Positions 45,343-54,778 of a stretch of 64,000 bases of DNA are shown here, piece by piece; the stretch's first letter is position 1, and each line of letters begins with the position of its first letter. The DNA is from Demequina sp. NBRC 110053. GTDB taxonomy: Bacteria > Actinomycetota > Actinomycetes > Actinomycetales > Demequinaceae. The notes under the pieces are model-generated. The model was not told the origin of the DNA and made no database searches. It was given only the letters and a program-made list of their open reading frames with translations. The position numbers and the translations under genes were made by a program. Location: the NCBI RefSeq assembly GCF_002090095.1, contig NZ_BBRJ01000002.1:733265-797264 (forward strand), in the 5' to 3' direction.

Positions 45343-46611
45343 ATGTCCGCTGAGGCACCCCCTCCCCCGGCGGCGGGTCCCCTCGCCGATGCGCGCGCTC
45401 AGCTGGCGGAGGCGATCGAGCACCTGGGCGTGGACGCCGGCACCCACCGCATGCTCGCGACGAGCCGCCGGGAGATGGCGGTATCGGTGCCGCTGCGCAG
45501 GGATGACGGCACCATCGCGACCTACGAGGGCTTTCGCGTGCAGCACAACTTCTCGCGCGGCCCCGCGAAGGGTGGGCTCAGGTTCTCGACCGCCGTCGAC
45601 CTCGACGAGGTGCGTGCCCTCGCGATGTGGATGAGCTGGAAGTGCGCGCTGGTCGACGTGCCCTATGGCGGCGCCAAGGGCGGCGTCGCGATCGAGCCCC
45701 GTGACCACTCGCTCGCGGAGCTCGAGCGCGTCACCCGTCGCTATACCTCCGAGATCCTGCCGATCATCGGGCCCGAGGTGGACATCCCGGCGCCCGACAT
45801 CGGCACCGATGAGCGCACGATGGCGTGGATCATGGACACCTACTCGGCGTCGAAGGGCTTCACCGTCACCGGGGTGGTGACGGGCAAGCCCATCAGCCTG
45901 GGTGGCTCGCTCGGTCGCGCGATGGCGACGTCACGCGGCGTCGCCCATGTGGCGCTCATGGCGATGGCGAGCCGAGGGCTGGACCCGACCGGCGCATCGG
46001 CTGCCGTGCAGGGGTTCGGCAAGGTGGGACGCGGCGCGGCACGCCTGCTGGCCGAGGCCGGCGTGCGCGTGCAGGCCGTCAGCGACGTCGACGGCGCCGT
46101 GTGGTCGGAGGCGGGACTGGACATCGCCCGCCTGGGCGACCACGTGGACGAGCATGGCACCGTGGTGGGTTTCGACGGAGCCGAGGCGATGGACGCCGGC
46201 GGCCTCGTGACCCTCGACGTCGACGTGCTGGTCCCCGCTGCGGTCGAGGGCGTCATCACCGCAGACAACGCCGCTGACGTCAGGGCGCGCATCCTCGTCG
46301 AGGGTGCGAACGGTCCCACCACGAGCGCGGCGGACGCGATCCTCGCGGACATGGACGTGCTGATCGTGCCCGACATCCTCGCCAACGCGGGCGGTGTCAT
46401 CGTGTCCTACTTCGAGTGGGTGCAGTCCAATCAGGCATACCGATGGTCGGAGCGCGAGGTCAATGACAAGCTCGAGGAGCGCATGACGCGGTCGTGGCAC
46501 GACGTGGTCGACTACTCGGGCGTCCACGGCCTCTCCTATCGTCAGGCCGCGACGGCCCTCGCGGTGAGGCGCGTGATCGAGGCGCACGAGCTGCGCGGAC
46601 TGTATCCCTGA
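45343..46611 (+). CDS. Glu/Leu/Phe/Val dehydrogenase, GdhA-like
   Basis: 422 aa hexameric-type amino-acid dehydrogenase, most like glutamate dehydrogenase: interconverts 2-oxoglutarate plus ammonia with glutamate. Substrate Lys in RGPAKGGLRFS, catalytic Lys in VDVPYGGAKGGV, Asp in EVDIPAPDIGT, NAD-binding VQGFGKVGRGAA. Cofactor preference cannot be told. ATG at 45343 has ACGAGG 4 nt upstream. An exact 11-mer copy lies at 45385-45395 inside the coding start. Confidence 0.93.
   Translation: MSAEAPPPPAAGPLADARAQLAEAIEHLGVDAGTHRMLATSRREMAVSVPLRRDDGTIATYEGFRVQHNFSRGPAKGGLRFSTAVDLDEVRALAMWMSWKCALVDVPYGGAKGGVAIEPRDHSLAELERVTRRYTSEILPIIGPEVDIPAPDIGTDERTMAWIMDTYSASKGFTVTGVVTGKPISLGGSLGRAMATSRGVAHVALMAMASRGLDPTGASAAVQGFGKVGRGAARLLAEAGVRVQAVSDVDGAVWSEAGLDIARLGDHVDEHGTVVGFDGAEAMDAGGLVTLDVDVLVPAAVEGVITADNAADVRARILVEGANGPTTSAADAILADMDVLIVPDILANAGGVIVSYFEWVQSNQAYRWSEREVNDKLEERMTRSWHDVVDYSGVHGLSYRQAATALAVRRVIEAHELRGLYP
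45385..45395 (+). repeat. Copy of recurring 11-mer GCCGATGCGCG
   Basis: Exact copy 42 bp after the start codon of the amino-acid dehydrogenase gene. Confidence 0.45.
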
Positions 46612-46650
46612 TCCGCCGCACCCCAAGCTCGGGCGGCGCAGGGGCAGGGC

Positions 46651-48111
46651 TCAGCCAGCCGAGGTGCGCGCAGGCTCCGGCCCCTCGTGCGCGCTCAGCC
46701 CGTGCTCGGTCTTCTCCCAGTAGTGGGGCCGGACGATGAGCTGACCCAGCCCCTTGTACGCGGCGATCGAGTGGAGCACCCAGTACAGCGGGTTGAGCAG
46801 GGCCCACGGCACCAGCCAGAAGGCGCCGCGCTTGAACGGTCCCATCATGTTGAGGTAGATGATCAGGCCATTGCCGATGAGGAAGTTGAGCAGGCAGACT
46901 GCCAGCACAGCCGGCGGGAAGTAGGCATCGAAGAACTCCTCGGGCGTCAACCACGTCACGACGGTGATCACCATGAAGGGCAGCACCCCGAGGAAGGTCA
47001 GCGGCGTGCCCCCGATCAGCAGCGCGAAGCCCCAGACGCGCCGCCACCCCAGCTCGCGCACCAGTCGCCGAGGCGACCGCGCGTGCACCAGCGAGGTCTG
47101 CATGTAGCCCTTGATCCAGCGGCTGCGCTGGCGGATGAAGTTCGGGATCGAGGTGTTGGCCTCCTCCCACGTCACGGAGTCGACGATGCCCACGCGATAG
47201 CCGAGCGCGCCGGCGCGGATGCCCAGGTCGGCGTCCTCGGTCACGTTGAAGGGATCCCACCCGCCCAGCTCCCTGAGCATGCTCGTGCGGAAGTGGTTCG
47301 ACGTGCCGCCCAAGGGGATGGGAAGGGTGTCGACGTCGAGCCCGGGCAGCATGTAGTCGAACCAGTAGGAGTACTCGAGCGTGAACATGCGCGTCAGCAG
47401 GTTCTCGCGCGCGTTGAAGTAGTTGAGCTGGGCCTGCATCACGGCGGTGCGCTCACCGGCATGGCGGAACGCGAGGAAGGACTTCTTGAGCTGCAGCGGG
47501 TCGGGTGCGTCCTCGGCGTCGTAGATCACCACGAACTCGCCCGTGCACATGGCGAGCCCCACGTTGCACGCGCGCGGCTTGGTCTGGGGCTTGCCCCGCG
47601 GCACCACGACCACCGTCATGTAGTCGGGGGTTCCGGACGCCTCGATCGCATCGCGGGTCTCATCGTCCTCCCCCTCGACGAGGATCAGCACCTCGAGCTT
47701 GTCGGTCGGATAGTCGAGCGCTCCGAGGTTCGTGACGAGCCGATGCACGATGTTCGCCTCGCGGAAGACGGGCACGAGCACGGTGTAGACCGGCAGCTCG
47801 CTGTCCTCCAGCGCCTCGATCTCCGCTGGATCGATGTGGTCCACCAGGTCGTAGCGCGCCCCCCGGAGAGACACCCAGAACTTGAACGCCGTCGACGCCA
47901 GGAAGACCACGCTCGAGACGCCGAGGACCGCGATGATCGTGCCGACAGGAGCGATCACCAGCGCCACCACGAAGGCGATGAGCGCGACGGCGAGCACGAT
48001 CTTCTGGGAGCGCAGCACCACCACCCGCGCAGACAGCCGCGGGTCGCGCTCCCACAGTCCGTACGTGGCCTCGTGCGCGACGTCCGCCGAGGCGGTGCGG
48101 ATCCGGCTCAC
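46651..48111 (-). CDS. Family 2 glycosyltransferase, cellulose-synthase-like
   Basis: 486 aa processive-type GT2. Two N-terminal helices (about 35-75), a cytoplasmic catalytic domain with YTVLVPVFREANIV, Asp residues in VIYDAEDAPDP and FNVTEDADLGIRA, and the QxxRW motif as RQRSRWIKGY; then four C-terminal helices (about 345-460). QxxRW marks polymer-making or lipid-linked transfer. GTG at 48111 overlaps the upstream membrane gene by 4 nt and has GAGGGGG 8 nt before it. The frame is open much further upstream, but that is the shadow of the other gene. Confidence 0.92.
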   Translation of the reverse strand: MSRIRTASADVAHEATYGLWERDPRLSARVVVLRSQKIVLAVALIAFVVALVIAPVGTIIAVLGVSSVVFLASTAFKFWVSLRGARYDLVDHIDPAEIEALEDSELPVYTVLVPVFREANIVHRLVTNLGALDYPTDKLEVLILVEGEDDETRDAIEASGTPDYMTVVVVPRGKPQTKPRACNVGLAMCTGEFVVIYDAEDAPDPLQLKKSFLAFRHAGERTAVMQAQLNYFNARENLLTRMFTLEYSYWFDYMLPGLDVDTLPIPLGGTSNHFRTSMLRELGGWDPFNVTEDADLGIRAGALGYRVGIVDSVTWEEANTSIPNFIRQRSRWIKGYMQTSLVHARSPRRLVRELGWRRVWGFALLIGGTPLTFLGVLPFMVITVVTWLTPEEFFDAYFPPAVLAVCLLNFLIGNGLIIYLNMMGPFKRGAFWLVPWALLNPLYWVLHSIAAYKGLGQLIVRPHYWEKTEHGLSAHEGPEPARTSAG

Positions 48112-49301
48112 GACGGCCACCCCCTCGCGAGGGCGTCCATCCAGTCCTGCGACGCCGGGTACAGCACGAACGCCGTCACCCACGCGACCACGGCCTGGCT
48201 CACGGCCAGTCCTATGACCAGCGCCAGGTAGCCGCCTCGCGGGCGCCGAGGAAGCAACGCGATGCCGATCGTGAGGAGCAGCAGGAACGTCACTCCCGCA
48301 GAGCCGCTCGGCGTCGCGCCCAGCACGACGGAGAGAAGGATCGACGCCGTGACGAGCGGCGGCATGAGCGCGAGCAGAGGGCGCCGGACTGCGAGCGCGA
48401 AGGCCACCCCGGCCACGGCGGGAGCGAAGTAGAGCCAGCCCCACGGCCCGGTGAGCACGTCTCGCACGAGCAGAGCGCGCTCGAGATCGAACTGCAGGCC
48501 CTGCCCGCCGAACACGAAGAGCAGGTCGGAGCGGAACACGAGCCCCAGGACCGACACGGCCCCGAAGGCAGCGACGGTCGGGAAGACGATGACGAAGGCG
48601 TTCGCGAGCCTCGCGCCGCGACGGGAGTGCACGAGGAACGGCACCACGCAGCCAGCGATCACGATGGAGAACAGGAACGCCGGCGCGGAGAGCGCGGCGA
48701 GCGCGAAGAGGATGCCCGCGCGGAAGCCCGCCTGGGTGTTGGCGAAGACGATGAAGCGGACCACGTCGACGAGCCCTAGCCCGAAGAGCGCGAGCGCCAG
48801 AGTGATCTCGAGGTTGGTCGTCACGTTGGCTGCGAACAGCGGCGTGGCACCCAGCATGAGCAGCAGCACCACGCGCTCCGGCCACCCGTAGTCCTGCCGG
48901 CGCAGCCATTCGAGGACACGCTGCAGGAAGAAGCCGGCGATGAGCGAGCCGACGATCGCGAGCCCGACCGCACCGCCGGGCACGAGGAGCGCGGTCACGC
49001 TCGTCACGGGCGGGTACAGCCGCACCAGGATGTCCACGTCGGCCGGAGCCGCCGAGAGGGCCGACACCTGGTCCACGAGAGCGGCGTTCGGAGTCGCGGT
49101 GGAGAAGTACTCCTCCGGGTCGGCGGCGAGGGCTGCCGAGATCACCAGGAAGGGCACCGCGAAGGCGAGCCGCAGGGCCCACCGCGCAAGGCGCGAGGCC
49201 GGATACTTCGGGAGGGGGCCCCGACCCAAGCCCTCCCGCCGAGACGGCCGCGCCGCGTCGAGCGCGTGCGCGGGACTCGGGAGGGACATATCGACCATCA
49301 T
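48108..49301 (-). CDS. Polytopic membrane protein paired with GT2
   Basis: 397 aa with roughly ten hydrophobic helices and a short extracellular loop after the first helix (EEYFSTATPN..), a layout like GT-C-fold glycosyltransferases that use lipid-linked sugars; an acidic residue pair (DPEEY) follows helix 1 as in that fold, but the match is only topological. It is translationally coupled to the GT2 gene, so the two probably make or export one glycan. Start placed at 49301 (MMVDMSLPS); 49289 is an alternative. Confidence 0.72.
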   Translation of the reverse strand: MMVDMSLPSPAHALDAARPSRREGLGRGPLPKYPASRLARWALRLAFAVPFLVISAALAADPEEYFSTATPNAALVDQVSALSAAPADVDILVRLYPPVTSVTALLVPGGAVGLAIVGSLIAGFFLQRVLEWLRRQDYGWPERVVLLLMLGATPLFAANVTTNLEITLALALFGLGLVDVVRFIVFANTQAGFRAGILFALAALSAPAFLFSIVIAGCVVPFLVHSRRGARLANAFVIVFPTVAAFGAVSVLGLVFRSDLLFVFGGQGLQFDLERALLVRDVLTGPWGWLYFAPAVAGVAFALAVRRPLLALMPPLVTASILLSVVLGATPSGSAGVTFLLLLTIGIALLPRRPRGGYLALVIGLAVSQAVVAWVTAFVLYPASQDWMDALARGWPS

Positions 49302-49388
49302 GGCACCGGGTTCGCGCGGCGCAACTGCCAGGGGGGATCGGTGTGACCAAGTGGGCACGCGCGCGCCACGCCCCGCCACGATCCTGCG

Positions 49389-50138
49389 TCAGGCGACGAG
49401 CACGCGCCACAGCATCGTGAGCGACACCACGACGATGAGGACCCGCAGCACGAGCGGGTTCACCCGCAGCAGGATGTGGGAGCCGATGTACGCGCCGATG
49501 AGCTGCCCGACGATCATCACGCCGCCGATGACCCACACCACCTTGCCGGCGAACGCGAACACGATCAGCGACGCGACGTTGGTGGCGAAGTTCAGGGTCT
49601 TCGCGATGGCGGTGGAACGCCTGAGCGGGAGAGCGCGCAGCGCGACGCCGGAGAGCGCGAACAGGGACCCGGTGCCGGGGCCGAAGGCGCCGTCGTACGC
49701 GCCGATCGCCGGCACCACGGTCGCCTCATAGGCCGGATCCGACATGCGCGGCCGAGCCGGAGGGTGATGCGCGCGGGGGACGAACAGGAAGTAGGCCGCG
49801 ATGACGGCGAGCACCACGGGAATGACGATCTCGAGCGCGTCCGGCGACGCGAACAGGATCGCGATCGACCCCGCGATGGAGCCGAGGAACGCCCACAGCA
49901 TGGGCCAGCGAACGTCGCGCCATCGGACCCCGTGCTTGCGCAGCACCTGGTAGGTCGCCATGCCCGTCCCGGCGGGAGCCTGCAGCTTGTTGGTGCCCAG
50001 CGCCTGGAGCGGCGGCACGCCAGCGAGCAGCAGCGCCGGCACCGTCAGCAGCCCACCACCGCCCGCGAGGGTGTCGAGGCATCCGGCGACGAGCGCGACG
50101 AGTGCGAGGACCGCGAGCAGCTGCCAGGTGATCTCCAC
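49389..50138 (-). CDS. TauE/SafE (TSUP) family permease
   Basis: 249 aa, about eight helices. Both half-signatures of the family are present: GCLDTLAGGGGLLTVPALLLAGVPP near the start and GAYDGAFGPGTGSLF in the middle (shown in parts), with LGTNKLQ. Members export or import sulfonates, sulfite or other organic anions; substrate unknown here. GTG start at 50138, 37 bp downstream of the guaB stop on the same strand. Confidence 0.9.
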   Translation of the reverse strand: MEITWQLLAVLALVALVAGCLDTLAGGGGLLTVPALLLAGVPPLQALGTNKLQAPAGTGMATYQVLRKHGVRWRDVRWPMLWAFLGSIAGSIAILFASPDALEIVIPVVLAVIAAYFLFVPRAHHPPARPRMSDPAYEATVVPAIGAYDGAFGPGTGSLFALSGVALRALPLRRSTAIAKTLNFATNVASLIVFAFAGKVVWVIGGVMIVGQLIGAYIGSHILLRVNPLVLRVLIVVVSLTMLWRVLVA

Positions 50139-50175
50139 GCGTCAGCGCCTGTCCATGGTGCCGGCGGCGCGCCGG

Positions 50176-51696
<1,521 letters not shown>

Positions 51697-51839
51697 CGGA
51701 ACTTCGACGCGGGCGCGGAACGCGCCGCTGACGGCCCGATGACGGCCCGGTGAAGCCGCGAAGAAGGGCCTTCCCATCGACTGAACTTCCAGGTATGAAT
51801 GGAGGAGTGCACAATCTGTACGACGGATGTTATCGACTG

Positions 51840-51869
51840 TTGACCTATCCGATATGTCCGGAATACGGT
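51840..51869 (+). promoter_or_regulatory. Promoter of the WhiB-family gene
   Basis: TTGACC (51840-51845), 18-nt spacer, TACGGT (51864-51869), giving a leader of about 65 nt. The flanking region is notably AT-richer than the rest of the window. Confidence 0.5.
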
Positions 51870-51940
51870 GAGGTGTACCACCCGAGGTCGGGCTCAATGG
51901 AGAGCCTGAACCGTTTCCCAACACCAAGAATGGGGGCGCG

Positions 51941-52231
51941 ATGGATTCGGTAGCGAAGCTTCCGGCACCGACGCAGGATCAGTGGGAATGGCAGTACGAC
52001 GGAGCATGCCGGGATGCAGACCCCGACCTGTTCTTCCACCCCGAGGGCGAGCGCGGCGCGGCGCGACGTCGGCGGGCCGAAGCGGCCAAGCAGTACTGCG
52101 AGCAGTGCCCGGTGCTCGAGACATGTCGGGAGCGCTCCCTCATGGCTCGCGAGCCCTTCGGAGTGTGGGGAGGCATGAGCGAGGACGAGCGCCACGCGAT
52201 GCTCGCGGGACGCCTGAAGAAGGCGAGCTGA
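51941..52231 (+). CDS. WhiB-family iron-sulfur regulator
   Basis: 96 aa. Four Cys at 23, 53, 56 and 62 (C-X29-C-X2-C-X5-C) ligate a [4Fe-4S] cluster; GVWGG at 74-78 is the family turn that contacts sigma factor, and the basic tail GRLKKAS binds DNA. FFHPEGERGAARR places it near the WhiB2/WhiB4 groups, but I cannot fix which. Redox- or NO-responsive transcription control is the family role. A strong terminator follows. Confidence 0.95.
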   Translation: MDSVAKLPAPTQDQWEWQYDGACRDADPDLFFHPEGERGAARRRRAEAAKQYCEQCPVLETCRERSLMAREPFGVWGGMSEDERHAMLAGRLKKAS

Positions 52232-52253
52232 CGACCGCCGCACCTCAGACGCA

Positions 52254-52287
52254 CGAAGGCCCCGGAGAACGATCTCCGGGGCCTTCG
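52254..52287. terminator. Bidirectional terminator between whiB-type gene and groES
   Basis: 15-bp perfect stem (52254-52268 with 52273-52287), loop ACGA, core GGCCCCGGAGA. It has an A-rich and T-bearing end on each side and lies between convergent genes. Confidence 0.9.
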
Positions 52288-52306
52288 CCGCATTCTGGGG
52301 CTGCGA

Positions 52307-52600
52307 TCAGCCGACCACGCCCAGCAGGTCGCGCGCCGAGAGGATCAGCAGATCCTCGCCGCCGTACTTGACCTCGGTGCCGCCGTACTTGCTGTAGATG
52401 ACCTTGTCACCCACCGCGACGTCCAGCGGGATGCGGTTGCCGTTGTCGTCGACGCGACCCGGACCCACCGCGAGGACCTCGCCCTCCTGGGGCTTCTCCT
52501 TGGCGGTTTCCGGGATCACGAGGCCGGAGGCGGTGGTCTGCTCGGCTGCTGCCGGCTTCACCACGACCTTGTCCTCAAGAGGCTTGATAGAGACCGACAC
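52307..52600 (-). CDS. groES: Co-chaperonin GroES
   Basis: 97 aa lid of the GroEL chaperonin. Mobile-loop and roof motifs are intact: [55 protein letters not shown] at 52600 gives the family N-terminus and has GAGG 6 nt upstream. A perfect CIRCE operator lies 124 bp upstream, so HrcA should control it. No groEL follows: the next gene is the convergent whiB-type gene beyond a terminator. Confidence 0.97.
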   Translation of the reverse strand: MSVSIKPLEDKVVVKPAAAEQTTASGLVIPETAKEKPQEGEVLAVGPGRVDDNGNRIPLDVAVGDKVIYSKYGGTEVKYGGEDLLILSARDLLGVVG

Positions 52601-52688
52601 TGCGGACCTCACCTTCCATTCATCCAAGTTCTACACGTGGATCGCGACCGTCTCACGCCCTGCCGTCGCGGGGGTCAGAGCGTCAGGC

Positions 52689-52703
52689 GAGTGCCGCGCA
52701 CTC
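52689..52703. promoter_or_regulatory. Second dyad in the groES promoter region
   Basis: GAGTGC-CGC-GCACTC is a perfect 6+6 dyad that reuses the CIRCE half-site core (GCACTC/GAGTGC) in reversed order. Followed by a small dyad CTCCG-TT-CGGAG (52701-52712). Confidence 0.4.
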
Positions 52704-52723
52704 CGTTCGGAGCACTGCCCAAT

Positions 52724-52750
52724 TTAGCACTCACACCCAGCGAGTGCTAA
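52724..52750. promoter_or_regulatory. CIRCE operator (HrcA binding site)
   Basis: TTAGCACTC (52724-52732), 9-nt spacer, GAGTGCTAA (52742-52750): exact consensus CIRCE. It sits between groES and the divergent methyltransferase-like gene. Confidence 0.95.
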
Positions 52751-52803
52751 CCGACACCAGACGGTTCGCGCAGCGTGAAGGAGGCCCGTGAAAGGATCGC
52801 CCC

Positions 52804-54030
52804 ATGGACGTCGTGATGGCCCGCGCGCTGGCCTCTCCCGAGGGCCTCTCACTGCTCGACGCCCTGCCGCCCTACTCGCCATCGGAGGCTGAGCGCGTGG
52901 GGCGTGAGCTGCGGGCCGGCGGCATCGCCCCTGAGCTCGTGGCCGCCGTCCTCACCCAGTCGCGGCTGAGAGCCGATGCGCGGGCGAAGTTCGGCGACTT
53001 CGCCGCCGGGATGCTCCTCACCCAGGCGGGACTCGAGCAGGCGACGCGGCTGCAGGTGGCAGCGCTCCACGCGCAGCGCTTCCGCGCGGCGGGTGCCCAC
53101 AGGATCGCTGACCTGACGTGTGGGATCGGCGCCGACGCGATGGCGGCCGCGGCGCTGGGCCTCGGTGTCACGGCCTGTGAGCGCGACGAGGCGACGGCAC
53201 TGTTCGCGGACCACAATCTCCGTCACTGGGACGACGCCCGCGTGGTGCACGCGGACGCGATGGACGTCGCGCATGCGCTCGACGTGGACGGCATCTTCGC
53301 GGATCCGGCGCGTCGGACGGCGCGCGGCAGGCGCCACGACCCGCGCGACTACTCCCCCGCCCTGGACGCGGTGCTCGCGCTGCGCGAGCGCGTCCCCGCG
53401 CTCGGCGTCAAGGTAGGCCCCGCCATCCCGCACGAGGCGGTGCCCGAGGACGCCGAGGCCGAGTGGGTGAGCGTGGAAGGGGCCGTGGTCGAGGCCGGCT
53501 TGTGGTGCGGACCGCTCGCCACCACCGCCGGGCACGCGGCGCTCGTGATCGACTCCGCTGGCGCGCACCGGCTCACCGGGTCGACCGATCGAGCCGCGGC
53601 AGGCGACCTGGGCGAGCACCTCTACGAGCCCGACGGCGCCGTGATCCGCGCTGGACTCGTGGGCGAGCTCGCGCAGCGCCTGGGCGCCCGTCTGGTGGAT
53701 CCGACCATCGCGTACCTCGCAACAGACGCGGCGGTCGAGACGCCCTTCGCCCGCGGCTATCGAGTGGTCGAGGCCCTGCCGTTCAAGGTGAAGTCGCTCG
53801 CGGGCGCGCTGCGCGAGCGCGGGATCGGCACCGTCGACATCAAGAAGCGCGGCGTCGACATCACCCCAGAACAGCTGCGCCCCCAGCTGAGGCTGCGCGG
53901 TGACGGGCGCATCACCGTGATCCTCACGCGCATCGGCGACCGCCGCCTGGCGCTGCTCGCCGAGCCGCACCACCGCAGGCCCGCCCACGAGGCGGCCCAC
54001 CCCACGAGTCGGCGCAGCGGCCCCTCCTGA
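52804..54030 (+). CDS. Class I SAM methyltransferase with THUMP-like C-terminus
   Basis: 408 aa. Residues about 85-270 are a Rossmann methyltransferase with motif I ADLTCGIGADAMAAAALG, acidic GVTACERDEATA, and motif IV FADPARRTARGRR. The C-terminal about 120 residues (VVEALPFKVKSLAGALRERG...VDIKKRGVDITPEQLR) form the THUMP-like domain seen in conserved actinobacterial RNA methyltransferase-like proteins. An RNA substrate is likely but not shown. ATG has AAAGGA 7 nt upstream. It diverges from groES and may be affected by the CIRCE region. Confidence 0.88.
   Translation: MDVVMARALASPEGLSLLDALPPYSPSEAERVGRELRAGGIAPELVAAVLTQSRLRADARAKFGDFAAGMLLTQAGLEQATRLQVAALHAQRFRAAGAHRIADLTCGIGADAMAAAALGLGVTACERDEATALFADHNLRHWDDARVVHADAMDVAHALDVDGIFADPARRTARGRRHDPRDYSPALDAVLALRERVPALGVKVGPAIPHEAVPEDAEAEWVSVEGAVVEAGLWCGPLATTAGHAALVIDSAGAHRLTGSTDRAAAGDLGEHLYEPDGAVIRAGLVGELAQRLGARLVDPTIAYLATDAAVETPFARGYRVVEALPFKVKSLAGALRERGIGTVDIKKRGVDITPEQLRPQLRLRGDGRITVILTRIGDRRLALLAEPHHRRPAHEAAHPTSRRSGPS
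52972..52982 (+). repeat. Copy of recurring 11-mer GCCGATGCGCG
   Basis: Exact copy inside the 5' part of the THUMP-like methyltransferase gene. Confidence 0.45.
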
Positions 54031-54042
54031 CGTACCCGATGC

Positions 54043-54708
54043 TCACAGCCCGAGCAGCAGTGTCACCGCGAGTCCAGCCATGATGGCGGCGATGGCGCCG
54101 TCGAGCACGCGCCAGGCGCCGGGGCGCGCGAGCACGCCAGAGAGCAGCCGGGCGCCGAAGCCCAGGCCAGCGAACCACACGATCGAGCCCGTCATCGCGC
54201 CGGCGGCGAAGACCCATGGTGCGGCCTGCGTCGCTGCGACCGTGCCGAGCAGCAGGACGGCGTCGAGGTACACATGGGGGTTGAGCCACGTGAGGGCGAG
54301 CGCCGTGGTAGCGACCGACGCCACGGTCGCGGCGCGCACGGCGACCACGCCGGCGGAGGCCGGGCCCGGCGCGCCGACGGCAGCAGCCTCAGCGCCGCCC
54401 GCGCCTGCTTCCGGCTCGAGCGCGCCATCGGGTGGGCGCCAAGCGCGGCGGGCAGCGACCACCGCATAGCCCAGGAGGAACGCCGCACCTGCGACACGCG
54501 CCGCGCCGGCGATCCACGAATGCGAGACGACGAAGGCTCCGAGGCCGGCCGTTCCCGCGGCGATCAGCACGGCGTCGGACAGCGCGCAGATGACAACCAC
54601 CACGCCCACGTGCTCGCGCCGCAGTCCCTGACGCAGGACGAAGACGTTCTGGGCGCCGATGGCGATGATGAGCGAGAGCCCGAGACCTAGGCCGGACAGG
54701 AAGATCAT
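54043..54708 (-). CDS. lysE: LysE/ArgO-family basic amino acid exporter
   Basis: 221 aa, six helices. Family signatures IIAIGAQNVFVLRQGLRREH at the N-terminus and ALTWLNPHVYLDAVLLLG in the middle. Exports L-lysine and L-arginine. An Ala/Gly/Pro-rich cytoplasmic loop (about 90-120) is longer than usual. Divergent from a LysG/ArgP-type activator, as in Corynebacterium. Confidence 0.92.
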   Translation of the reverse strand: MIFLSGLGLGLSLIIAIGAQNVFVLRQGLRREHVGVVVVICALSDAVLIAAGTAGLGAFVVSHSWIAGAARVAGAAFLLGYAVVAARRAWRPPDGALEPEAGAGGAEAAAVGAPGPASAGVVAVRAATVASVATTALALTWLNPHVYLDAVLLLGTVAATQAAPWVFAAGAMTGSIVWFAGLGFGARLLSGVLARPGAWRVLDGAIAAIMAGLAVTLLLGL

Positions 54709-54741
54709 GCATCCACGCTAGGAGGATCCGATGTGAAGCAC

Positions 54742-54776
54742 CAGCAAGGGAACCTCACGCTCCATTAGCCTTGCTG
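54742..54776. promoter_or_regulatory. Putative LysG operator
   Basis: CAGCAAGG (54742-54749) faces CCTTGCTG (54769-54776), perfect 8-bp arms 19 nt apart, in the lysE/lysG divergent region. The right arm overlaps the -10 (TAGCCT, 54766-54771) of the regulator gene, fitting autorepression. Confidence 0.55.
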
Positions 54777-54778
54777 AT

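Noticed and set aside
46651-49536. A single frame of 961 codons on the minus strand joining the GT2 to a long upstream stretch
   Set aside because: Upstream of 48111 the frame is Arg/Ala/Gly-rich shadow of the polytopic membrane gene (48108-49301), which is in a different frame with clear helices. The 4-nt overlap with a GAGGGGG site marks the true GT2 start.
51750-51953. 67-codon frame in the guaB/whiB intergenic region
   Set aside because: It runs through the promoter and into the WhiB-type start out of frame, with no ribosome site.
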